From NCBI RefSeq assembly GCF_900277125.1, contig NZ_OPYN01000232.1, positions 62,001-126,000 on the forward strand: DNA of 64,000 nt, given 5' to 3'. The DNA comes from Pseudomonas inefficax. Lineage in GTDB: Bacteria; Pseudomonadota; Gammaproteobacteria; Pseudomonadales; Pseudomonadaceae. Positions 18,127 to 25,815 of this stretch are shown one piece after another (the first letter of the stretch is position 1; every line of letters starts with the position of its first letter). Below the pieces are notes generated by a model. It was not told the DNA's origin, made no database searches, and saw only the letters and a program-made list of their open reading frames with translations. The position numbers were made by a program, and so were the translations under genes.

Positions 18127-19491
18127 ATGTCCGCCTACTTCGCCGAACGCGCTCTGCTACCCACGGGCTGGGCCAGCAATGTCCGCATCGAGGTCACCTG
18201 CGATGGCCACGTGGCCCGCATCGAACCGGATGCTTCGGCCGAAGGCGCCGAGCTGCTGGCCGGCCCGCTGCTACCCGGCATGCCCAACCTGCACTCGCAT
18301 GCCTTCCAACGCGCCATGGCAGGGCTGGCGGAAGTCGCCGGCAACCCCAACGACAGTTTCTGGACCTGGCGCGACCTGATGTACCGCCTGGTCGGGCAGA
18401 TCAGTCCGGAGCAGCTGCAGGTCATTGCCCGCCAGCTCTATATCGAAATGCTCAAGGCCGGCTATACCTCGGTGGCCGAATTCCACTACGTGCACCACGA
18501 CCAGGCCGGCAAGGCCTATGCCGATCCGGCCGAACTGTCCCGCCGCATCAGCGCGGCTGCAGCCGACAGCGGCATTGGTCTGACCTTGCTGCCGGTGCTG
18601 TACAGCCACGCAGGCTTCGGCGGCCAGGCCCCGAATGAAGGGCAACGCCGCTTCATCAACTCCACCGAGCAGTACCTGCAACTGCAAGCGCAGCTGGCCC
18701 CGCTGCTGGCGGCACAGCCAGCGCAGCAACTGGGCTTGTGCTTCCATTCACTGCGCGCGGTAACGCCTGGGCAGATCGCCGAAGTACTGGCAGCCAGCAA
18801 CAAGCAGTGCCCGGTGCATATCCATATCGCCGAGCAGCAGAAGGAGGTCGACGACTGCCTGGCCTGGAGTGGCCTGCGACCATTGCAGTGGCTGTACGAG
18901 CATGTGGACGTGGACCCGCGCTGGTGCCTGGTGCACGCCACCCATGCCGAGCGGGATGAAGTCACCGCCATGGCCCGCAGCGGCGCAGTAGCCGGGCTGT
19001 GCCTGACCACCGAGGCCAACCTGGGCGACGGGATTTTCCCGGCAGTAGACTACCTGGCACAGGGCGGGCGCATGGGCATTGGTTCGGACAGCCATGTGTC
19101 GTTGAGTGTGGTGGAGGAACTGCGCTGGCTGGAATACGGCCAGCGGCTGCGCGACCAGCGGCGTAACCGCCTGTATCGCGGCGACCAGCCGATGGTCGGG
19201 CGCACCCTGTATGACGCTGCGCTGGCGGGTGGCGCGCAGGCGCTGGGGCAGGCGGTCGGGGAACTGGCCGTGGGCAAGCGCGCCGACTGGCTGGTGCTCG
19301 ATGGGCAGGACCCTTACATCGCCATGGCCGATGGGGATGCGATTCTCAACCGCTGGCTGTTTGCCGGCGGCGATCGCCAGGTGCGGGATGTGATGGTGAA
19401 TGGGCAGTGGGTGGTGCGCCAGGGGCAACATGCACAGCAAGAGGAAAGCGGGCGCGCGTTTGCCGAGGTGTTGCGCCAGCTTTTGGGCTGA
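18127..19491 (+). CDS. hutF: Formimidoylglutamate deiminase
   Basis: HutF converts N-formimidoyl-L-glutamate to N-formyl-L-glutamate plus ammonia, which HutG then deformylates. This is the Pseudomonas version of the pathway. The ATG at 18127 (MSAYFAERALLP) gives 454 residues; the longer open frame overlaps hutC antisense and has no support. Amidohydrolase features are His56 and His58 in NLHSHAFQRA, the HIHIAEQ segment, VHATHA, and the metal Asp in GIGSDSHVS. It is divergent from hutC with the operator between them. Confidence 0.97.
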   Translation: MSAYFAERALLPTGWASNVRIEVTCDGHVARIEPDASAEGAELLAGPLLPGMPNLHSHAFQRAMAGLAEVAGNPNDSFWTWRDLMYRLVGQISPEQLQVIARQLYIEMLKAGYTSVAEFHYVHHDQAGKAYADPAELSRRISAAAADSGIGLTLLPVLYSHAGFGGQAPNEGQRRFINSTEQYLQLQAQLAPLLAAQPAQQLGLCFHSLRAVTPGQIAEVLAASNKQCPVHIHIAEQQKEVDDCLAWSGLRPLQWLYEHVDVDPRWCLVHATHAERDEVTAMARSGAVAGLCLTTEANLGDGIFPAVDYLAQGGRMGIGSDSHVSLSVVEELRWLEYGQRLRDQRRNRLYRGDQPMVGRTLYDAALAGGAQALGQAVGELAVGKRADWLVLDGQDPYIAMADGDAILNRWLFAGGDRQVRDVMVNGQWVVRQGQHAQQEESGRAFAEVLRQLLG

Positions 19492-19497
19492 GTTTTT

Positions 19498-19600
19498 GGG
19501 GCCGCTTTGCGGCCCATCGCGACACAAGGCCGCTCCTACAGGGATATGCGTTCCCCTGTAGGAGCGGCCTTGTGTCGCGATGGGTTGCAAAGCAACCCCC
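19498..19600. repeat. Paired REP element, GCGACACAAGGC variant
   Basis: Two inverted units with TCGCGACACAAGGCCGCTCC arms, capped by GGCCGCTTTGCGGCC and TTGCAAAGCAA hairpins. It lies between the convergent 3' ends of hutF and the lipocalin gene. Confidence 0.9.
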
Positions 19601-19606
19601 AGAAAT

Positions 19607-20179
19607 TCAGTGCCTCTTGACGATCTGCTGGTCCGACGCACGCCAGATCAGCCGACTGGTGTCATACCCCTGCTGCCGGGCCCTGGACATCAGGTTTTCA
19701 CGCTCCCAGGCCGGTAGCGTCGGCGTACGCGACAGGATCCACAAGTGCTTGCGGTCCGGGCTGCCGACCACCGCCGTGCGGTAGCGATCATCCACATACA
19801 GAATCCAGTACTCGCCCCTCGCCACGCCTGGCACCAGCTTGGTGAACCAGTTGTCGAACTCGACCCACAACTTGTCGGTGTGCCCCGGCTCCTGGATGTT
19901 CGCATGCCCTTCGGCGCGCAGCCATTCGTCACCCATGGTGCGGCAGCGGTTGAGCACGCCGAGGCTACCATCGAGCCTGAGGTTGTAGTGCGCTTCGGAC
20001 TGCTCGCAGCCGGTCTGGTAGCGCATCGGCAGGCGCGCCAGCTCGTACCACTTGCCCTGGTAGCGCTTGAGGTCGATGTTGCCTGCGGTCTTCGGTGCCA
20101 GCGGGTCATGCACGGAGCCGGCGCAACCGCCCAGCAGCAACGCCAGGCACACCCCCATCAGCAGATACAGGTGCCTCAT
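19607..20179 (-). CDS. blc: Outer-membrane lipoprotein, bacterial lipocalin
   Basis: A 190-residue lipocalin lipoprotein. The signal peptide ends in the lipobox LLGGC with Cys19 as the lipid-modified residue, and Asp is not at +2, consistent with outer-membrane sorting. The lipocalin signature is GKWYELARLPMRYQTGC near residues 43-58. Blc proteins bind lysophospholipids and other lipids at the envelope. The ATG overlaps the stop of the upstream small lipoprotein gene as ATGA, so the two are coupled. Confidence 0.93.
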   Translation of the reverse strand: MRHLYLLMGVCLALLLGGCAGSVHDPLAPKTAGNIDLKRYQGKWYELARLPMRYQTGCEQSEAHYNLRLDGSLGVLNRCRTMGDEWLRAEGHANIQEPGHTDKLWVEFDNWFTKLVPGVARGEYWILYVDDRYRTAVVGSPDRKHLWILSRTPTLPAWERENLMSRARQQGYDTSRLIWRASDQQIVKRH

Positions 20180-20430
20180 TTGAGACCCTGCCCTGAATAC
20201 ATGAGCACCTTGTCAGCCGCATACTGGACACTGATGAAGCTCTTCTCGTCCCCCCAGGTGCAGCTGCTCATCCCCAGCGCGCCAGAACACTCGGTCGGCG
20301 TGCCGAGCAACTGCTCGACCTCGGCCTTGTTCATTCCGGCCTTGATCTTGGAATAGTTTTCCTGATTGATCTTGCTGCAGGCAGTCAGAACGACGCACAG
20401 CGACAACAGGGCGAGGGAACGCAACGACAT
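20176..20430 (-). CDS. Small lipoprotein, SmpA/OmlA-like (DUF3862-type)
   Basis: An 84-residue lipoprotein beginning MSLRSLALLS. I use the ATG at 20430 because AGGAG lies 8 bases before it; the GTG three codons earlier would sit directly on that ribosome binding site. The lipobox LTAC places the lipidated Cys at residue 18. The mature part (KIKAGMNKAEVEQLLGTPTEC) is the short beta-beta-alpha type motif seen in BamE/SmpA-like small lipoproteins. Function is unknown. It is cotranscribed with the lipocalin gene downstream. Confidence 0.85.
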   Translation of the reverse strand: MSLRSLALLSLCVVLTACSKINQENYSKIKAGMNKAEVEQLLGTPTECSGALGMSSCTWGDEKSFISVQYAADKVLMYSGQGLK

Positions 20431-20610
20431 GAAGGACACTCCTGGACAGGGGATACAGGCGAGTGGCCTGCAGTGACCTTCGACGGTAAAAACCCTCCCA
20501 GGTTCCCTACCCTCCCTCCTCTATTCCTACGCCATTGGTCGGATGGCCACTACTGTGCGATTAATCACAAAGCATTAAACCGCCCAAACAAAAAAGGCCG
20601 CCCCTACGCA

Positions 20611-20706
20611 CTGTAGGAGCAGCCTTGTGCTGCGAAAGGGCCGGCAAGGCCAACAGAGATGTAATGGGCAGCAAGGGCCTTTTCGCAGCACAAGGCTGCT
20701 CCTACA
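20611..20706. repeat. Paired REP units, GCAGCACAAGGC family, opposite arrangement
   Basis: Two REP units again inverted, but with the arms turned outward compared with the other pairs (TGTAGGAGCAGCC first, AAGGCTGCTCCTACA last) and a longer spacer containing GGGCCGGCAAGGCC. It occupies the gap between the small lipoprotein gene promoter region and the DUF924 gene end. Confidence 0.85.
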
Positions 20707-20727
20707 AAGCTCCCGCCAGCCCTGGAA

Positions 20728-21324
20728 TCAGAACCTGGACCCAGGCTCCAGTAAAAAGTCCATCTCTTCGCTGGTGCTCGGCCGCTCCAGCACCAGGTTG
20801 CGGTGCGGGAAGCGCCCGAAACGGGCAATCACCCGCTGGTGCTGCTCGGCATAGTCGAGGAAGCCTTCGAACAACCGGCGGTTGGCCTCGGGCTGCTCCT
20901 CCAGCAGTAGCTGGTAGCGCTCGACGCACAGGTTCTGCCAGTCCAGTACCTCGGCGTGCTCCAGCACCAGCAGCACGAACACCCGCTGGATTGGCAGCAG
21001 CTGGTAATCCCAGTTCTTCTGCAACCCTTGCATCGCCACCACCTGCGCACGCCGATCGCCCTCGAAGGCGCGCGGCGTGTCGCGGTAGATCATGCGCGGC
21101 AGCTGGTCCAGCAGAATCAGCAGGCCCAGCCAGCCCTGCGGGCTTTGCTGCCACTCATCGAGCCCACCCGCCAGGGCATGCTCGACCAGGTCGCCAAACA
21201 GCGCACGGGCATCGGCATCATGATGCTTGCCGAACCACAGCGTGCTCTTCTCGTCAGCCACGGCCTGGGGACTGGTGCCCCAACCGAACCACCACTCCAG
21301 CAACGGCTGCCAAGGTGCGAGCAT
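20728..21324 (-). CDS. DUF924 family protein
   Basis: A 198-residue soluble alpha-helical protein of the DUF924 family (TPR-like fold). The family segments are visible: the N-terminal WWFG (aromatic-rich start), LLILLDQLPRMIYRDTPRAFEGD around residues 70-90, and FGRFPHRNLVLERPSTSEE near the C-terminus. No biochemical role is established. It begins three bases after the fbp stop in the same direction, so it is probably cotranscribed with fbp. Confidence 0.9.
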   Translation of the reverse strand: MLAPWQPLLEWWFGWGTSPQAVADEKSTLWFGKHHDADARALFGDLVEHALAGGLDEWQQSPQGWLGLLILLDQLPRMIYRDTPRAFEGDRRAQVVAMQGLQKNWDYQLLPIQRVFVLLVLEHAEVLDWQNLCVERYQLLLEEQPEANRRLFEGFLDYAEQHQRVIARFGRFPHRNLVLERPSTSEEMDFLLEPGSRF

Positions 21325-21327
21325 GAC

Positions 21328-22338
21328 TTACTCCTTGTGGTAGGCGGTAACGCGCTCGACCTCTTCCTTCGAGCCGAGGATTACCGACACACGCTGGTGC
21401 AGGCTGTCTGGCTGGATGTCGAGGATGCGATCGTAACCGTTGGTGGAGGCGCCGCCGGCCTGTTCGATGATGAACGACATCGGGTTGGCTTCGTACATCA
21501 GGCGCAGCTTGCCCGGCTTGCTCGGCTCGCGGGCGTCACGCGGGTACATGAACAGGCCGCCACGGGTCAGGATGCGGTGTACGTCAGCCACCATCGAGGC
21601 GATCCAGCGCATGTTGTAGTTCTTTTTCAGCGGGCCGGTCTCGCCTGCCAGCAGTTCGCCCACGTAACGCTGAACCGGGGCTTCCCAGTGGCGCTGGTTG
21701 GACATGTTGATGGCGAACTCTGCAGTGGTTTCCGGCACGCGGATGTTTTCGTGGGTGAGGACGAAGCTGCCCAGTTCGCGGTCCAGGGTGAAGCCCTTGA
21801 CGCCGTTGCCCAGGGTCAGGATCAGCATGGTCTGCGGGCCGTAGATGGCGTAACCGGCGGCGACCTGCTGGGTGCCTGGCTGCAGGAAAGCGTTTTCGTT
21901 CAGGGTTTCGTTCTGGCTCAGGTACTCGTTAGGGCAACGCAGTACCGAGAAGATGGTGCCGACCGAAACGTTGACGTCGATGTTGGACGAGCCGTCCAGC
22001 GGGTCGAAGACCAGCAGGTAGGCGCCTTTCGGGTACTTGCCCGGAATCTGGTAGGCGTTGTCCATTTCTTCGGAAGCCATGCCGGCCAGGTGGCCGCCCC
22101 ACTCGTTGGCTTCCAGCAGGATATCGTTGGAAATCACGTCCAGTTTCTTCTGGACTTCGCCCTGCACGTTTTCAGTGCCCATGCTGCCCAGCACACCGCC
22201 GAGGGCGCCTTTGGACACGTGATGGCTGATTTCCTTGCACGCACGCGCCACCACCTCGATCAGGAAGCGCAGATCGGCAGGGGTATTGTTGCTGCGGGTC
22301 TGCTCAATCAGATAGCGACTCAGGGTAACGCGGGACAT
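21328..22338 (-). CDS. fbp: Fructose-1,6-bisphosphatase, class I
   Basis: Fbp removes the 1-phosphate from fructose 1,6-bisphosphate in gluconeogenesis, a step Pseudomonas needs when growing on organic and amino acids. The protein has 336 residues. The metal- and phosphate-binding signature DPLDGSSN lies at 112-119, and an EANEWGG segment around 77-82 takes the place of the first metal-site region. It is preceded by a paired REP element and followed at three bases by the DUF924 gene. Confidence 0.97.
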   Translation of the reverse strand: MSRVTLSRYLIEQTRSNNTPADLRFLIEVVARACKEISHHVSKGALGGVLGSMGTENVQGEVQKKLDVISNDILLEANEWGGHLAGMASEEMDNAYQIPGKYPKGAYLLVFDPLDGSSNIDVNVSVGTIFSVLRCPNEYLSQNETLNENAFLQPGTQQVAAGYAIYGPQTMLILTLGNGVKGFTLDRELGSFVLTHENIRVPETTAEFAINMSNQRHWEAPVQRYVGELLAGETGPLKKNYNMRWIASMVADVHRILTRGGLFMYPRDAREPSKPGKLRLMYEANPMSFIIEQAGGASTNGYDRILDIQPDSLHQRVSVILGSKEEVERVTAYHKE

Positions 22339-22484
22339 GTATGGCTCCGAAAGGATGGGGGGAATAAAAACCCCCGCAGTTTACAGGGAGAGTTGCGGGC
22401 TAGCGAGTGATGAGATTCGCCACGGCTCTCAGACGGCACAATAGGTCGGTAGTTCAGCGCGCGCCAGGCCGGTGGTCTGGTTGT

Positions 22485-22582
22485 GGGCCCATTCGCGGGC
22501 ACGCCCGCTCCCACAGGGACTGCACAGATTTCCAAGGCTGTGCAATTCCTGTGGGAGCGGGCGTGCCCGCGAAGAGGCGGCA
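22485..22582. repeat. Paired REP element, CGCGGGCACGCCCGC family
   Basis: Two inverted units of the second REP family (TTCGCGGGCACGCCCGCTCC then CCTGTGGGAGCGGGC and so on), spacer about 30 bases. It lies between the glgP 3' end and the fbp start. Confidence 0.9.
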
Positions 22583-22592
22583 CAGGCTTACC

Positions 22593-25043
22593 TCAATCCA
22601 AGGCCCTCCAGATCTCGCTGGCATACTCCCGAATGGTCCGGTCCGAAGAGAACCAGCCCATCCGCGCGGTGTTCAGCACCGCCATGCGCCACCATTCCTG
22701 CGGCTTGTGCCACAGGTCCTCGACCCGCCGCTGGGCATCCCAGTAGGCATCGAAGTCGGCACACACCAGGAAGCGGTCATAAGCCACCAACCCATCGATC
22801 AATGCGGTGTAGCGCGACGGGTCATCCGGCGAGAACACCCCGCTGCGAATGGCTTGCAGCACATCGTTCAGGCGACTGGATGCGGCAATCGCCGCCGTCG
22901 CACCGAAGTCCCCGGCGCGGCGCCGCGCTTCAACCTGCTGCGCGGTGAGGCCGAAGATGAACATGTTGTCGGCCCCGACCTGCTCGCTCATTTCCACGTT
23001 GGCACCATCCAGGGTGCCGATGGTCAGCGCGCCATTGAGGCCGAACTTCATGTTGCTGGTGCCGGAAGCTTCGTAACCGGCGGTGGAAATCTGCTCGGAA
23101 AGGTCCGCCGCCGGGATGATGCTTTCAGCCAGGCTGACGTTGTAGTTGGGCAGGAACACCACCTTCAGCAGGCCGCGTACGGTCGGGTCGTTGTTCACCA
23201 CCCGGGCGATGTCGTTGGCCAACTTGATGATCAGCTTGGCCTGGTGATAGCTGGCCGCGGCCTTGCCGGCGAAGATCTTCACCCGTGGCACCCAGTCGGT
23301 ACCGGGGTCGTTGCGCATGGCCTGGTACAGCGCCACCGTATGCAGCAGGTTGAGCAACTGGCGCTTGTATTCGTGGATGCGCTTGACCTGCACATCGAAC
23401 AACGCTTCGGGGTTCACCGTAACGCCCAGGCGGTCCTGGATGATGCTGGCCAGGGCGCGCTTGCTGTGCAGGCGCTGCGCGGCGAACTGCTTGCGGAAGC
23501 CGCTCTTGTCGGCGAACGGCACCAGATTGGCCAGGCGCCCTTCGGGGTCGTCCAGCAGCTCGGGGCCCAGAGCCTCCACCAGCATCGCGGTCAGCTGCGG
23601 GTTGGACTGGTACAGCCAGCGGCGGAAGGTAATGCCGTTGGTCTTGTTGTTGATCCGCTGCGGGTAGAGCTTGTGCAGCTCGGCGAACACCGTGCTCTTC
23701 ATCAGCTTGCTGTGCAGCGCCGATACACCGTTGACGCTGTGCGAACCGAGGAACGCCAGGTTGCCCATACGCACCCGACGGCCGTTGTCTTCCTCGATCA
23801 GCGACACGGCCCGCAACACATCGAAGTCGTGCAGGCCTTTCGCCCGCAGCGCGTCGATGTGGTAGGCGTTGATCAGGTAGATGATCTGCATGTGCCGCGG
23901 CAGCATGCGCTCCATCAGCGCTACCGGCCAGGTTTCCAGGGCTTCGGGCAGCAAGGTGTGGTTGGTGTAGGCCAGGGTGCCGACGGTGAGCTCCCAGGCG
24001 GTATCCCAAGGGATTTCATGCTGATCGACCAGCAGGCGCATCAGCTCGGCCACGGCGATCGACGGGTGGGTGTCATTAAGCTGGATGGCCGCCGCGTCCG
24101 GCAGGTTGAGCAGGTTGTCATGCATGTTCAGGTGGCGGCGCAGCAGGTCTTGCAACGAGGCCGAGACGAAGAAGTATTCCTGGCGCAGGCGCAGTTCCTG
24201 GCCTGCCTCGGTGCTGTCGGCCGGATACAGCACTCGCGAAATGCTTTCGGCCCGAGCCACTTCGGCCACCGCGCCCAGGTGGTCACCGGCATTGAAGCGT
24301 TCCAGGTGCAGCTCTTCCAGCGCCCGCGCACGCCACAGGCGCAGGGTATTGACGCTGGCCCCGCGCCAACCGACCACCGGCGTGTCATAGGCCACGGCCC
24401 GCACGGTCTCGCCCGGCCACCACACCTGGCGCTGCTGGCCGTGGGTGTCGTGCACCGTTTCGACGCTGCCGCCAAAGCTGATGGGGTAGATCACCTCGGC
24501 GCGCTCGAACTCCCATGGGTTGCCGAAGTCCAGCCAGTTCTCGGTCTGCTCCTGTTGCCAGCCATCGACCATGGCCTGGCGGAACAGCCCGTGCTCGTAG
24601 CGGATGCCATAGCCGTGGGCAGCGATGCCCAGGGTGGACATGCTCTCCATGAAGCACGCCGCCAGGCGGCCTAGGCCACCGTTGCCCAACGCGGCATCGG
24701 GCTCGAGCAGGCGGATGCGCTCCAGGTCCACGTCCAGCCCTTCCAGGGCGTCGCGGGCAATGTCGAGCAGGCCCAGGTTGCTCAGGCTGTCATACAGCAG
24801 GCGGCCGATGAGGAATTCGAGGGAAAGGTAATAGACCCGCTTCTGGCTGCGGCGATAAGCCTGGCGAGTGTGGTCCATCCAGTGATCGACCATGTGATCG
24901 CGCGCGGCCAGGGCGATGGCTTCGAACCAGTCGTGGTCGAAGGCGTGCTCCGGGTCCTTGCCGACCGCGTAGGTCAGCTTGTCCAGTACAGCGGCGCGAA
25001 ATTCGGCCACCTCGGCGTCACGAGCTTTGGGTTCCTGGGACAT
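22593..25043 (-). CDS. glgP: Glycogen/maltodextrin phosphorylase
   Basis: A pyridoxal-phosphate enzyme that cuts alpha-1,4-glucans with phosphate, releasing glucose 1-phosphate. The ATG at 25043 (MSQEPKARDAE) follows a GAGGATG-type ribosome binding site and gives 816 residues, normal for the family. The PLP-lysine segment EASGTSNMKFGLNG is present, with Lys666 as the Schiff-base residue. The N-terminal YYLSLEFLIGRLLYDSLSN block is also typical. It is monocistronic in appearance, divergent from the cysteine-cluster gene; no other glycogen genes are in the window. Confidence 0.97.
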   Translation of the reverse strand: MSQEPKARDAEVAEFRAAVLDKLTYAVGKDPEHAFDHDWFEAIALAARDHMVDHWMDHTRQAYRRSQKRVYYLSLEFLIGRLLYDSLSNLGLLDIARDALEGLDVDLERIRLLEPDAALGNGGLGRLAACFMESMSTLGIAAHGYGIRYEHGLFRQAMVDGWQQEQTENWLDFGNPWEFERAEVIYPISFGGSVETVHDTHGQQRQVWWPGETVRAVAYDTPVVGWRGASVNTLRLWRARALEELHLERFNAGDHLGAVAEVARAESISRVLYPADSTEAGQELRLRQEYFFVSASLQDLLRRHLNMHDNLLNLPDAAAIQLNDTHPSIAVAELMRLLVDQHEIPWDTAWELTVGTLAYTNHTLLPEALETWPVALMERMLPRHMQIIYLINAYHIDALRAKGLHDFDVLRAVSLIEEDNGRRVRMGNLAFLGSHSVNGVSALHSKLMKSTVFAELHKLYPQRINNKTNGITFRRWLYQSNPQLTAMLVEALGPELLDDPEGRLANLVPFADKSGFRKQFAAQRLHSKRALASIIQDRLGVTVNPEALFDVQVKRIHEYKRQLLNLLHTVALYQAMRNDPGTDWVPRVKIFAGKAAASYHQAKLIIKLANDIARVVNNDPTVRGLLKVVFLPNYNVSLAESIIPAADLSEQISTAGYEASGTSNMKFGLNGALTIGTLDGANVEMSEQVGADNMFIFGLTAQQVEARRRAGDFGATAAIAASSRLNDVLQAIRSGVFSPDDPSRYTALIDGLVAYDRFLVCADFDAYWDAQRRVEDLWHKPQEWWRMAVLNTARMGWFSSDRTIREYASEIWRALD

Positions 25044-25162
25044 GCGGCATCCTCGGGCAAGTTGACGAAAACGGAGGGAGACTGTTGAGCCTAGACCCTT
25101 CGACAGGGAGTGACAGTTACCGTTCGCAGTTTTCATGCCCACTTTGCGATTCCGGCAAAAGG

Positions 25163-25193
25163 TTGTTCATAAATTGAACAATTCCGGTATGAT
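25163..25193 (+). promoter_or_regulatory. Perfect palindrome and likely promoter upstream of the cysteine-cluster gene
   Basis: TTGTTCA-TAAAT-TGAACAA (25163-25181) is a perfect 7-5-7 inverted repeat. A TATGAT -10-like hexamer follows at 25188-25193, with TTGTTC as a weak -35 at 19-base spacing. The palindrome would overlap the -35, a typical repressor operator position. The regulator is unknown. It lies between divergent glgP and the cysteine-cluster gene. Confidence 0.5.
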
Positions 25194-25228
25194 CGCGCGC
25201 CCCAAGACCGTGATACACCCCCATAACG

Positions 25229-25633
25229 ATGAAAACGACCCTGATCGCCGCGGCCGAAGTCGACCGCCTGGAGACCTGGCAGCGCTATACCAGCAACATG
25301 TGCCATGGCTGCCATTCGACCTGCTGCACCCTGCCGGTGGAGGTGAAGATCAAGGATCTGATCCGTATCGGTGTGGTCGACGAGTTCGAGAAAGACGAAC
25401 CGCCGAAGAACATCGCCAAGCGCCTGCAGAAGGACGGCATCATCGAGCGCTTCAACCAGAAGTCGGGGATCTTCACCCTGACCCGGATGAGCAATGATGA
25501 CTGCCTGTACCTGGACCGTAAAAGCCGGCTGTGCACCATTTATGACAAGCGGCCGGATACCTGCCGCAACCACCCCAAGGTCGGGCCGCGACCGGGGTAT
25601 TGTGCGTACAAGCCCAAGGTGGTCGGGCGCTGA
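25229..25633 (+). CDS. YkgJ-type cysteine cluster protein
   Basis: A 134-residue protein of the YkgJ family, thought to bind zinc or iron through its cysteines. The N-terminal cluster is Cys25, Cys28, Cys32 and Cys33 (MCHGCHSTCC), followed by DDCLYLD, RLCTIYDKRPDTCRNHP and GYCAYK near the C-terminus, the standard family layout. No signal peptide. It stands alone, divergent from glgP, with a possible operator at its promoter. Metal binding is inferred from the family; the cellular role is unknown. Confidence 0.92.
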   Translation: MKTTLIAAAEVDRLETWQRYTSNMCHGCHSTCCTLPVEVKIKDLIRIGVVDEFEKDEPPKNIAKRLQKDGIIERFNQKSGIFTLTRMSNDDCLYLDRKSRLCTIYDKRPDTCRNHPKVGPRPGYCAYKPKVVGR

Positions 25634-25648
25634 TCGCTAGCCTCAAAG

Positions 25649-25743
25649 GGCCTCTTCGCGGGCTTGCCCGCTCCCACAGGATCTCCACAACATTCACGAC
25701 CTGTGCAGTACCTGTGGGAGCGGGCAAGCCCGCGAAAGGGCCG
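25649..25743. repeat. Paired REP element, CGCGGGCTTGCCCGC family
   Basis: Two inverted second-family units (CTTCGCGGGCTTGCCCGCTC and complement) with a spacer near 35 bases, placed between the convergent cysteine-cluster gene and typA, just before the typA terminator. Confidence 0.9.
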
Positions 25744-25759
25744 ACACAAATCCTGAGGC

Positions 25760-25798
25760 AAAAAAAACGCCCCCGGCCTTTCGACCGGGGGCGTTTTC
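25760..25798 (-). terminator. Intrinsic terminator after typA
   Basis: Stem ACGCCCCCGG / CCGGGGGCGT with an 8-base loop. On the minus strand it is followed by eight T, a very strong terminator for typA. On the plus strand four T follow, so it may also stop transcription from the convergent gene. Confidence 0.93.
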
Positions 25799-25815
25799 AT
25801 TCAGCCTGAGCTAAC

